Of a stretch of 64,000 nucleotides of DNA, positions 35,485 through 44,128 are shown piece after piece (the stretch's first letter is position 1; each line of letters starts with the position of its first letter). Under the pieces are notes generated by a model, which worked only from the letters and a program-made list of their open reading frames with translations, ran no database searches and was not told the origin of the DNA. The stretch is from RGIG5612 sp963589005 (lineage in GTDB: Bacteria > Bacillota > Clostridia > Lachnospirales > Lachnospiraceae), in NCBI GenBank assembly GCA_963589005.1, contig CAVAJR010000010.1:3925-67924 (forward strand). Reading direction: 5' to 3'. A program made the translations under genes and the position numbers.

Positions 35485-36617
35485 TTTTCTTTCCTGTCCT
35501 TTATATCGTTAAACATTTTTGTGGCAGTTATGCTTAATAGCTCTTTTGCATGCTGCATCGCATACTCCAAAGACATACCGCTTTCAGCGGTTGTATAAAT
35601 TTTCTTGATACCGCATTCAAACAGCTCTTCGTACCCTGAACCTAGACAGCCCACAATTGCTATAGCTGGAACATTGAGCTCCTTACATGTTGTTCCTACT
35701 CCCCATAAAACTTTGCCGTGAGCTGATTGACAGTCTGCTCGTCCTTCACCTGTGATACAATAATCAGCATCTTGGACGAATGTACTGAACTGGCTGAGTG
35801 ATAGAACGGTGCTGATGCCTGAATGTAGACTTGCATTCAGAAATGCCATTAAACCGGCGGCAAGACCTCCGGCAGCACCGACTCCGGGAGTATTGGAAAG
35901 ATCAACTCCTAGCTGAGATTTGAGTATAGAAGCATAATGTGACATTCCTTTTTCTAAATTGATAAGTTGTGAGACAGTTGCTCCTTTCTGCGCTCCAAAT
36001 ACCATAGTTGCACCTCTGTCACCCAACAGCGGATTGTCGATATCACACATAACTTGAAAACTACTATATTGCAGCGCAGGGTGAGCGTGACTTGTATCTA
36101 TTGTGCGTATATGAATGAGATTACCGCCGACTGGAGATAACTCGCGACCTGAACCATCTAAAAATCGAACACCCAGGGCAGCAATTGCACCGATGCCGCC
36201 ATCGTTGGTGGCACTTCCCCCTACACCTATAATAAATCGTCTATGACCTGAGTCAAGTGCAGCTTTAATGAGCTGACCAGTTCCAAATGTCGTTGTAAGC
36301 TCTGGATTTCGCTTGTTGATGGGAATTAATGGAAGCCCAGATGCAGCTGCCATTTCTATTAGCACGGTTCCGCTATTTAAGACAGAATATCTGGAAGTGA
36401 TTGTCTGGAATAGAGGATCAGCAACTTCTAATTGCACATATTTCCCATTACATATATTGTGAATGATATCCAGAGTTCCTTCTCCGCCATCTGCCATAGG
36501 AATACCGATACAAGTACAGTCATCAAAAACTAAATGTGCTTGTTCCTCTAAAATCTGTATGATCTCATGAGCGGACATGGATCCTTTGAACGAGTCGGGC
36601 GCAAATACAAATTTCAT
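35463..36617 (-). CDS. Glycerate kinase (GlxK/GarK type)
   Basis: A 384-aa glycerate kinase that phosphorylates D-glycerate to 2- or 3-phosphoglycerate and so feeds lower glycolysis. Family motifs are MKFVFAPDSFKGSMSAHEI at the N-terminus, PMADGGEGTLDII, the GVGGSATNDGGIGA loop near residue 125, GVGAAGGLAAGLMAFL and DYCITGEGRADCQSAHGK. The ATG at 36617 is chosen because GGAG lies 7 bases upstream and homology begins there, although the frame is open further upstream. It is the first gene of a minus-strand unit with larA, divergent from gntR. Confidence 0.92.
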   Translation of the reverse strand: MKFVFAPDSFKGSMSAHEIIQILEEQAHLVFDDCTCIGIPMADGGEGTLDIIHNICNGKYVQLEVADPLFQTITSRYSVLNSGTVLIEMAAASGLPLIPINKRNPELTTTFGTGQLIKAALDSGHRRFIIGVGGSATNDGGIGAIAALGVRFLDGSGRELSPVGGNLIHIRTIDTSHAHPALQYSSFQVMCDIDNPLLGDRGATMVFGAQKGATVSQLINLEKGMSHYASILKSQLGVDLSNTPGVGAAGGLAAGLMAFLNASLHSGISTVLSLSQFSTFVQDADYCITGEGRADCQSAHGKVLWGVGTTCKELNVPAIAIVGCLGSGYEELFECGIKKIYTTAESGMSLEYAMQHAKELLSITATKMFNDIKDRKEKCRLFQI

Positions 36618-36717
36618 AGAATGCTCCAATGCTTTACAATTTCTTTTATGTGTTATGAAACTCAACAGCAAACACAGCCTAATAATACAGTGTTTGCAAG
36701 TTCTAAGAACAATTTGT

Positions 36718-36766
36718 ATGATAACATGGTAAAACACCAAGTTCAACATTTATCTTGTAATACAAG
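36718..36766 (-). promoter_or_regulatory. Promoter of glycerate kinase-larA with GntR-type operator
   Basis: Minus-strand -35 TTGAAC (36746 to 36741), 17 bp, -10 TATCAT (36723 to 36718). The 13-bp palindrome CTTGTAATACAAG (36754-36766) sits 7 bp upstream of the -35. Confidence 0.65.
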
Positions 36767-36849
36767 ATACGAAAAAAGAAAAGTCATTTTGCATAAGAAG
36801 AACAATGAAAAATTGTTTAAAACTCAATGCAACAGAAGTAAATATGTAA

Positions 36850-36919
36850 TTGACAGTGAAAATCTGAGATGATATATTGCAAGCAAATAAAGTTGTAATA
36901 CAAGTTAGTTGTATTACAA
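36850..36919 (+). promoter_or_regulatory. Promoter of the gntR operon with two downstream operators
   Basis: TTGACA (36850-36855), 17 bp, TATATT (36873-36878). Two palindromes, TTGTAATACAA (36893-36903) and TTGTATTACAA (36909-36919), lie right after the expected start site, 16 bp apart centre to centre, a roadblock position for autorepression. Confidence 0.7.
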
Positions 36920-36945
36920 AGTCTTTCGAGGGAAGGATTAGAAGA

Positions 36946-37704
36946 ATGGAAAAACAGGATATAAAATCGGATGTAAAAAGTGCAAGTGAAGTTGTATTTG
37001 ATCACATGATGGAGTCTATTACACGGGGTGAATGGAAACTGGGAGAAAAGATTCCTTCCGAGAATAAACTTTCACAGAAATATAATGTTAGCCGTGTAAC
37101 GGTTCGAGCAGCAATACAGAGAATGATTTCGATGGGACTACTTGAGAGCAGGCAGGGAGAAGGCACATATTTAACGAAACCCAGTCTAGAATCAAGAATT
37201 GATAATTTGATACCCGCCTTGGCACTTTCACAGACAGACAGACTTAATGTTTTCGAGTTTAGACGAACAATTGAAACAGGTGCAGCTGCGCTTGCAGCTC
37301 AACGAGCAGATGCTGAAACTATAGCAGAACTTTTTAAGCTTTCTAGTCAAATGAAGGGTTGTGAATGTCAGGAGGAAACAGTCGAGCTGGATTTGGCATT
37401 TCATAGAAAAATAGCGGAGGCGACAGGAAATCCGATGTTTGTTATGGTATTCGATGTGATGAAGGATTCATACAGAGCTTTGTTTGAACATAATGTTTCA
37501 ATGGTAGGATCAGCTGGTGCAAGTTTTCATTATATGCTTGCCAATGCAATTGAAGCCAGGGAACCAGAACTTGCCAGAGTGATTATGCTAAAGCATATCA
37601 ACAATGCACTTACAGGAGCAGATGGAATAAAGTTCATGACAGATGGAGTTGATAATGAAGATAGAAATTTGGAAGAGATTTTGAAAGGAGAACAGCGTAT
37701 ATGA
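36946..37704 (+). CDS. GntR/FadR family transcriptional regulator of the island
   Basis: A 252-aa regulator. Its winged HTH is at the N-terminus (ITRGEWKLGEKIPSENKLSQKYNVSRVTVRAAIQRMISMGLLESRQGEGTYL). The C-terminal FCD ligand domain (about residues 95-225) has FEFRRTIETGAAALAAQRA, ELDLAFHRKIAEATGNPMFVMVFD and AIEAREPELARVIMLKHI, with His residues that bind a metal plus an organic acid in relatives. The ATG at 36946 with GGAAGG upstream is preferred. It leads the catabolic operon and its last 4 bases overlap the next start. Three TTGTANTACAA palindromes nearby are its probable sites. A small hydroxy- or keto-acid inducer is inferred. Confidence 0.9.
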   Translation: MEKQDIKSDVKSASEVVFDHMMESITRGEWKLGEKIPSENKLSQKYNVSRVTVRAAIQRMISMGLLESRQGEGTYLTKPSLESRIDNLIPALALSQTDRLNVFEFRRTIETGAAALAAQRADAETIAELFKLSSQMKGCECQEETVELDLAFHRKIAEATGNPMFVMVFDVMKDSYRALFEHNVSMVGSAGASFHYMLANAIEAREPELARVIMLKHINNALTGADGIKFMTDGVDNEDRNLEEILKGEQRI

Positions 37705-38591
37705 AAGAATCTATTCACAAATATTTTAAAGTCGGAACGATTCAATGGATGAGTTTTCCCAAAACAGAGCCAATGGAATCACTGAAGGCAATATGCCGCG
37801 ACGATTATTTTGATGCAATTGAGTTAAAGGGGTATGGGGAGAAAAATGGTGATGCAAAAACATTGCTTGATCAGAGCCATTTAAAAATCTGCTACGGTGC
37901 ACAGCCTAGATTGTTAGGAACAGGTTTAAACCCTAATGATGTTGATGAAGAAGGAAGAGCTAGGGCTGAGGCAACTCTTAAGGAAGGCATTGATGAAGCA
38001 GAATATCTCGGAGCTGGTGGAATAGCATTTCTTGCAGGGAAATGGTCACCAGAAACCAAGGAACTGCAGTATGAAAAGCTGCTAAAAACAACTAGAAATC
38101 TGTGCGATTATGCTGCAACTAAAGGGATGATGATTGAACTGGAAGTGTTTGATTATGATATGGATAAGGCAGCCCTTATAGGACCAGCTCCTTATGCAGC
38201 AAGATTTGCAGCAGATATGAGAATGACTCATAGTAATTTTGGATTATTAGTGGACCTTAGTCATTTTCCAACAACATATGAAACAAGCAGATTTGTAATC
38301 AGGACATTAAGACCATATATTACGCATCTGCATTTTGGAAATGCAGTTGTAAAGTCGGGATGTGATGGCTATGGTGATATGCACCCTCGTTTCGGTTATC
38401 CCAATAGTGCCAATGATACACCGGAATTGCTAGATTATCTGAGAGTTTTGAAAGAAGAAGGATTCTTTAACGAAAATAGTCCGTTGGTACTTTCAATGGA
38501 GGTAACATTAAGACCAGGAGAAGATGAGGGTATTGTTCTTGCCAATACTAAGAGGGTTTTAAATAGGGCGTGGGCATTGCTTGAAGATTAG
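37701..38591 (+). CDS. Xylose isomerase-like TIM-barrel sugar isomerase/epimerase
   Basis: A 296-aa AP-endonuclease-2-type TIM barrel. The candidate metal ligands are the Glu of MMIELEVFDYD, the Asp of LLVDLSHFP, the His of THLHFGNAV and the Glu of LSMEVTLRPGE, the spacing used by hydroxypyruvate isomerase, tagatose epimerase and related enzymes. The substrate is unknown. Position between gntR and a hydroxyacid dehydrogenase suggests aldose-ketose or 2-/3-epimer conversion of a short sugar or keto-acid. The ATG overlaps the gntR stop (ATGA), and AAAGGAG lies upstream. Confidence 0.85.
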   Translation: MKESIHKYFKVGTIQWMSFPKTEPMESLKAICRDDYFDAIELKGYGEKNGDAKTLLDQSHLKICYGAQPRLLGTGLNPNDVDEEGRARAEATLKEGIDEAEYLGAGGIAFLAGKWSPETKELQYEKLLKTTRNLCDYAATKGMMIELEVFDYDMDKAALIGPAPYAARFAADMRMTHSNFGLLVDLSHFPTTYETSRFVIRTLRPYITHLHFGNAVVKSGCDGYGDMHPRFGYPNSANDTPELLDYLRVLKEEGFFNENSPLVLSMEVTLRPGEDEGIVLANTKRVLNRAWALLED

Positions 38592-38603
38592 GGGAGGATT
38601 GCG

Positions 38604-39569
38604 ATGAAAATAGTTATTCTGGATGGATACACAGAAAATCCTGGGGATCTAAGTTGGGAAAAACTTGAACAGCTCGGCGAATTAACCGTATATGATCGTA
38701 CAAATGTTAATGACGAGCAGGAGATCATTTCGCGTATTAGAGATGCAGAGGTTGTTATTACCAACAAAACTCCAGTTCGTAAGTCAACAATAGATGCGTG
38801 TCCGGGTATGAAATACATAGCAGTACTTGCTACTGGATATAATGTAATAGATATTGACTATGCTAAAGAAAAAGGCATTTGTGTTTCAAATGTACCTGCA
38901 TATGGAACGGCATCAGTTAGTCAGTATTCGGTAGCACTTTTGTTGGAAATATGTCATCACATTGGTCATCATAGCGATTCAGTACATGCAGGTAATTGGT
39001 CTAAAAATCCAGACTGGTGTTATTGGGATTATCCCCTTATAGAGCTAGAAGGAAAGACCGCTGGAATTATAGGATTCGGACGTATTGGGCAGGCAGAAGG
39101 AAAGGTGCTGAGGGCCTTAGGAATGACAGTAATTGCCAATGATATCTATTCGACAGATACAGGAAGGGCGATTGCTGAATATGTTGAATTAGATGAATTA
39201 TTTTCCAGAGCGGATGTAATAAGCCTTCATTGCAATCTAACAGCGGAAAATACCGCATTTATCAATAAAGCAAGCATATCAAAGATGAAAGATGGCGTAA
39301 TTCTAATCAATAATGCCAGGGGTCAGCTGATAGATGAACAGGATGTAGCAGATGCTCTTAATAGTGGCAAGATTGCTGCGGCAGGACTCGATGTTGTATA
39401 TACAGAGCCAATTAAAGAAGATAATCCGTTGCTGTCTGCTAAAAACTGCATTATTACTCCTCACATTTCATGGGCTCCAAAGGAGAGCCGCCAGAGAATA
39501 ATGAATATGACAGTAGACAATGTTAAATCATACATCGCTGGCGTTCCAATCAATGTGGTGAATAAATAG
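38604..39569 (+). CDS. D-2-hydroxyacid dehydrogenase (glycerate/hydroxypyruvate type)
   Basis: A 321-aa NAD-dependent dehydrogenase. The Rossmann motif is GIIGFGRIGQAEGKVL (about residues 152-167). The catalytic triad is Arg in LINNARGQLIDEQD, Glu in VVYTEPIKEDNPL and His in IITPHISWAP. The N-terminal part (LATGYNVIDIDYAKEKGICVSNVPAYGTASVSQY) is most like glycerate dehydrogenases (HprA) of Clostridia. With a glycerate kinase across the regulator, hydroxypyruvate reduction to D-glycerate is the likely reaction. It is in the gntR operon, with GGGGAGG upstream of the ATG. Confidence 0.9.
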   Translation: MKIVILDGYTENPGDLSWEKLEQLGELTVYDRTNVNDEQEIISRIRDAEVVITNKTPVRKSTIDACPGMKYIAVLATGYNVIDIDYAKEKGICVSNVPAYGTASVSQYSVALLLEICHHIGHHSDSVHAGNWSKNPDWCYWDYPLIELEGKTAGIIGFGRIGQAEGKVLRALGMTVIANDIYSTDTGRAIAEYVELDELFSRADVISLHCNLTAENTAFINKASISKMKDGVILINNARGQLIDEQDVADALNSGKIAAAGLDVVYTEPIKEDNPLLSAKNCIITPHISWAPKESRQRIMNMTVDNVKSYIAGVPINVVNK

Positions 39570-39582
39570 AGAGGGTGATTAT

Positions 39583-40407
39583 ATGTCAATGAGCAAGGAA
39601 AGAAAAATTGAACTTGAAAAGATGTGTAATCAGTTTCGCATTGATGTTTTGACTGCGATACATGCAAAACAAACGGGCCATCCAGGTGGAAGCTTATCTG
39701 TGTGCGAGATTTTGACAGTATTAATGCAGGATTATATGAATGTGTCATCTTATGAAAATCCTGACAGAGACAGGTTGGTATTAAGCAAAGGACATGCTGC
39801 ACCAATGTTGTATAGAAATCTGGTGGAACGAGGCATTCTTGCAGCAAATGCGATGGATTCATTGAGAGAATTTGGCAGTTTGCTGCAGGGGCATCCGTCT
39901 ATGCATACACCAGGAGTAGAGATTCCTTCAGGACCACTAGGTATTGGATTGGGTGCAGCTCAAGGGATGGCACTTGGCTTGAGAATGAATAAAAGTACAG
40001 CAAGATGTTACGTGGTATTAGGAGATGGAGAGATTAATGAGGGGACTATATGGGAGACAGCAATGTCAGCAGTGAAGTTCAAACTGGATAATCTCTGTGC
40101 AATATTGGATCACAATAGAGTTCAGCTGGATGGAACAACTGATGAAATTATGCCAGAAGGAGATTTGTCTGCTAAATGGAAAGCATTCGGTTGGAATGTT
40201 ATAAACTGCTGTGGTCACGATGTTGAAGCTTTATACAATGCACTTAAAGAGGCTGAAAAAGTTAAAGACGTGCCGACCATAATAATTGCAGAAACCATAA
40301 AGGGAAAAGGTGTTTCTTTTATGGAAGGTAAGTCAGAGTGGCATGGAAAAGCAATAGACGATGAACATTTCAATACTGCAATGAAGGAATTAGGAGGTGC
40401 ATGCTGA
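39583..40407 (+). CDS. Transketolase, N-terminal subunit
   Basis: A 274-aa thiamine-diphosphate-binding half of a split transketolase. It has HAKQTGHPGGSLSVCEILTVLM, LSKGHAAPMLY, GPLGIGLGAAQGMALGLRMN and the ThDP/Mg motif GDGEINEGTIWETAMSAVKFKLDNLCAILDHNRVQLDG. A late KGKGVSFMEGKSEWHGK loop supplies substrate contacts. Only the N-terminal half is encoded; the C-terminal half follows immediately. Transketolases take C2 ketol units and can use hydroxypyruvate as donor, which would fit the neighbouring hydroxypyruvate/glycerate enzymes. Confidence 0.92.
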   Translation: MSMSKERKIELEKMCNQFRIDVLTAIHAKQTGHPGGSLSVCEILTVLMQDYMNVSSYENPDRDRLVLSKGHAAPMLYRNLVERGILAANAMDSLREFGSLLQGHPSMHTPGVEIPSGPLGIGLGAAQGMALGLRMNKSTARCYVVLGDGEINEGTIWETAMSAVKFKLDNLCAILDHNRVQLDGTTDEIMPEGDLSAKWKAFGWNVINCCGHDVEALYNALKEAEKVKDVPTIIIAETIKGKGVSFMEGKSEWHGKAIDDEHFNTAMKELGGAC

Positions 40408-41339
40408 TGTCAAGAACAATAAGAGAAATATATGGCGAAGCACTTTCGGAAATTGGTGATTACAATCAGGAAATAGTAGTTCTTGATGCCGATGTCTCGG
40501 GTTCAACCAAAAGTAATATATTTGGCAATAAGCATCCAGATAGATTCTTTAATATGGGAATTGCTGAGGCCAATATGATTGCTACGGCCGCAGGGCTTGC
40601 GACAATAGGTAAGATTCCTTTTGCTAATACCTTTGCAGTATTTATCGGAACGGCCGGCTTATTAGCGACTAGAGGTCTGGTGTGCTATGGCAATCTTAAT
40701 GTCAAATTAGCAGGAGCATATTGCGGACTATCAGATGCATTTGATGGGGCAACTCATCATGCGTGCGAGGATATAGCAGCAATGAGAGCACTTCCCAATA
40801 TGAAAGTGTTTGTTCCGTCGGATGCTTGTGCTACCAGAAAATTGACAAAACTGGCAGTGGACACGACTGGACCTGTATATCTGAGATTGTCGAGAGATTC
40901 TTATCCGGATTTGTACGAGGACGGTCAATTTCAAGTAGGAGGTTCAAAGACGGTTCGTCATGGTAAGGATGCAGTCATTTTCGCATGTGGAATCCTTGTG
41001 CATAAAGCACTTGAAGCAGCTGATATTCTTCAGCAAAGGGGATTAGAAGTTGAAGTTGTGGACATGTATTCTGTTAAACCTCTTGATGAGGATACCGTAA
41101 TAGAAGCTGCAAAACGAACAGGCGCTGTTGTTTGTGCTGAAGAACACAGCGTAATAGGCGGACTTGGAAGCGCTGTTGCGCAGGTATTAGCAAGTAATGC
41201 GATAGGAGTTCCTACGGAATTTGTCGGCGTTCAGGATGTGTTTACTGAAACAGGTAATTATGGCAGCCTTTTGAAAAAGTATGGTTTAGATGCGGATGCT
41301 GTTGCTATAGCTTCGGAAAAAGCAGTCAATAGAAAGTAG
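40407..41339 (+). CDS. Transketolase, C-terminal subunit
   Basis: A 310-aa partner of the previous gene. The pyrimidine-binding domain has the Glu motif FFNMGIAEANMIATAAGLATIGKIPFANTFAVF, and a C-terminal transketolase domain has VEVVDMYSVKPLDEDTVIEAAKRTGAVVCAEEHSVIGGLG. TAG-GAGG ends 8 bases before the ATG at 40407, which itself overlaps the stop of the N-terminal subunit (TGATG), so both halves are made in step. An ATG at 40401 would place the SD too close. Split transketolases are common for specialised sugar pathways in Firmicutes. Confidence 0.92.
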   Translation: MSRTIREIYGEALSEIGDYNQEIVVLDADVSGSTKSNIFGNKHPDRFFNMGIAEANMIATAAGLATIGKIPFANTFAVFIGTAGLLATRGLVCYGNLNVKLAGAYCGLSDAFDGATHHACEDIAAMRALPNMKVFVPSDACATRKLTKLAVDTTGPVYLRLSRDSYPDLYEDGQFQVGGSKTVRHGKDAVIFACGILVHKALEAADILQQRGLEVEVVDMYSVKPLDEDTVIEAAKRTGAVVCAEEHSVIGGLGSAVAQVLASNAIGVPTEFVGVQDVFTETGNYGSLLKKYGLDADAVAIASEKAVNRK

Positions 41340-41348
41340 GTATGTAAG

Positions 41349-42374
41349 ATGTTAGTAGCAAGAATGCCAGAAGCATTTCAAGTTGAATATCTGGATTGTC
41401 CTATACCGGATGTTGAGCCGGGCAGGGTATTACTTGAAAATAAATATCTGGGAGTATGTGCATCGGATCAGCAGATTTATCACGGAAGGCACAAGTATAT
41501 GAAATTTCCGCTAGTCATGGGGCATGAGGTATCAGCTGTGATTAAAGCTGTGGGTGCAGGCGTGACAGGATTTCAGGTAGGAGAACGAGTTACAATTGAG
41601 CCGCAGATAGTATGTGGTGAGTGCTATCCGTGTTCAGTTGGAAGATTTAATGTGTGTGAGAGCTTAAAAGTAATCGGTGTTCACATGGATGGCTGTGCAT
41701 GCGAATACATTCAGGTATTGCCCTGGAATCTGCACAAATTGCCAGCTCAGATTACTGATGTTCAGGGGGCACTTATTGAGCCGTTGGCGGTTGGAATGGG
41801 TTCGGTTCATCGTGCAGGCGATGTGGCTGGAAGAAATGTTGCCGTTATCGGGGCGGGCATAATCGGTAACTTCACTGCCCAATGTGCCAAGGCCCTAGGA
41901 GCTAAGGTTTTAATCAGCGATGTTGTTCCACTTAAATTAAAAACAGCAGAAGAATGCGGGATTGATTATGTTAATGATGCCAGCAAATATGATCTTGATG
42001 AGGCAACAAGAAGGGCATTTGGGGATTTTCACAAAGCAGATGTAATTATTGATTGTGCAGCGTCTAAGGGCTCCTTTGTCTCTGCGTTAAAGGCAGCAAG
42101 AAAAAATTCTAAGATTGTTATTTCTGGCAATTATAAAGATATTATGGAATTTGACGTTCCAGTAATTCAGCGTAGTGAGATATCACTGATAGGACATATG
42201 ATGTATGTAAAAGAAGACTTCCAAGAGTCAATTCGTTGCTTAGAGGAGGGTCTTATTCATACAGAAGGATTGGTTACTCAACATTTTCCACTTAGCCATT
42301 ATGCAGATGCGTTTAAATTTGCAGATGAGCATCCGGCAGATACAATCAAGATGATAATTGATATTGGGGAATAA
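41349..42374 (+). CDS. Zinc-dependent medium-chain alcohol/polyol dehydrogenase
   Basis: A 341-aa MDR enzyme like sorbitol or threonine dehydrogenase. Catalytic zinc ligands are C37 (GVCASDQQIYHGRH) and H59-E60 (VMGHEVSAVI). The structural zinc site is the four-cysteine CGECYPCSVGRFNVC (about residues 94-108). The NAD-binding motif is VAVIGAGIIGNFTAQCAKALGA (about residue 160). The substrate is unknown; a secondary alcohol in a sugar acid or polyol fits the context. It starts 9 bases after the transketolase C subunit and precedes the ABC importer genes. Confidence 0.9.
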   Translation: MLVARMPEAFQVEYLDCPIPDVEPGRVLLENKYLGVCASDQQIYHGRHKYMKFPLVMGHEVSAVIKAVGAGVTGFQVGERVTIEPQIVCGECYPCSVGRFNVCESLKVIGVHMDGCACEYIQVLPWNLHKLPAQITDVQGALIEPLAVGMGSVHRAGDVAGRNVAVIGAGIIGNFTAQCAKALGAKVLISDVVPLKLKTAEECGIDYVNDASKYDLDEATRRAFGDFHKADVIIDCAASKGSFVSALKAARKNSKIVISGNYKDIMEFDVPVIQRSEISLIGHMMYVKEDFQESIRCLEEGLIHTEGLVTQHFPLSHYADAFKFADEHPADTIKMIIDIGE

Positions 42375-42448
42375 TAAAAAATCATGTAGTTTTGCAACAT
42401 AATTGTAATGAAGGTATGAAAATCATTTTATGAAGGAGGTAACATTTT

Positions 42449-44011
42449 ATGAAAAAGTTTTTGGCGATTATGCTCTCATCGTTGCTGACAGTGGGACTAT
42501 TAACATCTACAGCGTCAGCCTCAGAGGCTACAGGGACGGAACCTGATGGAATTGTGCCAGGCACATCGCTTACGGTGGTTTGGGATTCTGATAAACAAAC
42601 TCATCTTCCGTATACCAGCGATTCTCACGGGACGCTTTATATGGAAATTTATGATACTTTGTTTTGTACACAGGATGGTGAGACAACAGGATTGATTGCT
42701 AAATCGTGGGAGATGTCAGAGGATGGCATGGAATATATTATCCAGATTCATGATAATATCGACTATTGCCTTAAGGATGGAACTGTGGGTGATCATGTAA
42801 CAGCCGATAAGGTTGTAAGATCACTTCAACTGACTGAAAAACACATGTCTAACTTTTTTACAAATATTGAATCTTATGAAGCAACTGGAGAGTATGAGAT
42901 TACAGTTAGATTTTCAGCACCATATGCAGACTTCTTATCTCAATTCTCAAGTATGTTTACTGGTATCGTTGATCCTGACCTTGTAGCTGAATATGGAGAA
43001 GAGAGCAACGTGGCAGCAGTTGGTACAGGTCCGTACTATCTTGCAGAATACCAAGAGGGTGAATATTTTCTGTTCAAGGCTAATACTAATTACTGGAACG
43101 AAGAGCATTTTGCACATATTGAAACAGTTCGTGCAGACATAATTCCAGAAGCAGCCACAGCTCAGCAAGCATTAATGGCAGGCGACATTGACTGGATGGA
43201 AACTGATGATATTGCTATTGTAACAGCATTATGTGCAGATGGCGAGCATACTTATTACGAGACGCAGGGTGCATTCAACCCTTTGTATTTCAATGCTAAT
43301 AGATGTGAAGCTCTTAAGGATGAAAGAGTGAGAGAAGCAATCTCGCTTCTTATAGACCCGGTTGAACTTGTAAATAATGCCTATGGTGGATATGGTTCGG
43401 TATATGAAGGACCATGGGCAAGCAATATTCGTTCTTATGAGGCATTTGAAGGGTATAACGACGTGGATGTAGATAAGGCTATGGCATTGTTCGAAGAGGC
43501 GGGAGTCGATCCATCAACATTGGTACTTAAAACCTACTACAGCTATTTAGATATGAATTATATGCCGAATCTTCAGGCTATGCTTGCAAAATATGGCATC
43601 ACTCTTGATGTTGATGGCCCTTATGATGTAGGTACATTTGTTCAGTCAGTGGGTAAAGGCGACTGGGATGTAATGGCATGGTTTGGTATTGCTGATGCTA
43701 ACGCTCCTTATTCAGCTTATTCAGGAATGTTCAGTACAAATGGATTTTTCAGAACCTTGTTTATTGATGAGACTTATCCGGAGATCCAGGAAGAAATAGA
43801 GACACTTCTTGCAGAGGCATCTGTTCAGACAACGATTGATGCACAGTGTGATGTATTAAAACAGGTTGATCAGATTCTTGTATATAATCATCTGGTAGCT
43901 AAGAATGTTGCTGGCGCAGGTTTTATTGTTTACGATTCAGATCTTAAAAATATGATCGTAGAGGATCACTATTCATTTACAGAACTTTATGAACTTTACT
44001 GGGCAGAATAA
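42449..44011 (+). CDS. ABC transporter solute-binding protein 1 (DppA/OppA type)
   Basis: A 520-aa family 5 extracellular binding protein. It has a Sec signal peptide (MKKFLAIMLSSLLTVGLLTSTASA) followed by SEATGTEPDGIVPG. No lipobox cysteine is present, which is unusual for a Gram-positive. The mature part has LIAKSWEMSEDGMEYIIQIHDNIDYCLKDG and FNANRCEALKDERVREAISLLID, as in DppA, NikA and glutathione- or glycan-binding relatives. Ligand: unknown small conjugate. GAAGGAGG fits the ATG. A hairpin follows, before the permease genes. Confidence 0.9.
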   Translation: MKKFLAIMLSSLLTVGLLTSTASASEATGTEPDGIVPGTSLTVVWDSDKQTHLPYTSDSHGTLYMEIYDTLFCTQDGETTGLIAKSWEMSEDGMEYIIQIHDNIDYCLKDGTVGDHVTADKVVRSLQLTEKHMSNFFTNIESYEATGEYEITVRFSAPYADFLSQFSSMFTGIVDPDLVAEYGEESNVAAVGTGPYYLAEYQEGEYFLFKANTNYWNEEHFAHIETVRADIIPEAATAQQALMAGDIDWMETDDIAIVTALCADGEHTYYETQGAFNPLYFNANRCEALKDERVREAISLLIDPVELVNNAYGGYGSVYEGPWASNIRSYEAFEGYNDVDVDKAMALFEEAGVDPSTLVLKTYYSYLDMNYMPNLQAMLAKYGITLDVDGPYDVGTFVQSVGKGDWDVMAWFGIADANAPYSAYSGMFSTNGFFRTLFIDETYPEIQEEIETLLAEASVQTTIDAQCDVLKQVDQILVYNHLVAKNVAGAGFIVYDSDLKNMIVEDHYSFTELYELYWAE

Positions 44012-44051
44012 TAAACCCTTGTTATTTATTGTTAATCTGTATTGAAATGGA

Positions 44052-44078
44052 GTGGAGAGGTATAAATAGCCTCTCCAC
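44052..44078 (+). terminator. Intercistronic hairpin between binding protein and permease
   Basis: GTGGAGAGG pairs with CCTCTCCAC (44052-44060 and 44070-44078), with a 9-nt loop and no T-run. It is better seen as a stabilising or attenuating hairpin that raises binding-protein mRNA over permease mRNA. Confidence 0.6.
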
Positions 44079-44128
44079 AAAATCCAACCAATATCTGTAA
44101 CAATGTTTTATTGGAAGGGGTGTAAATT

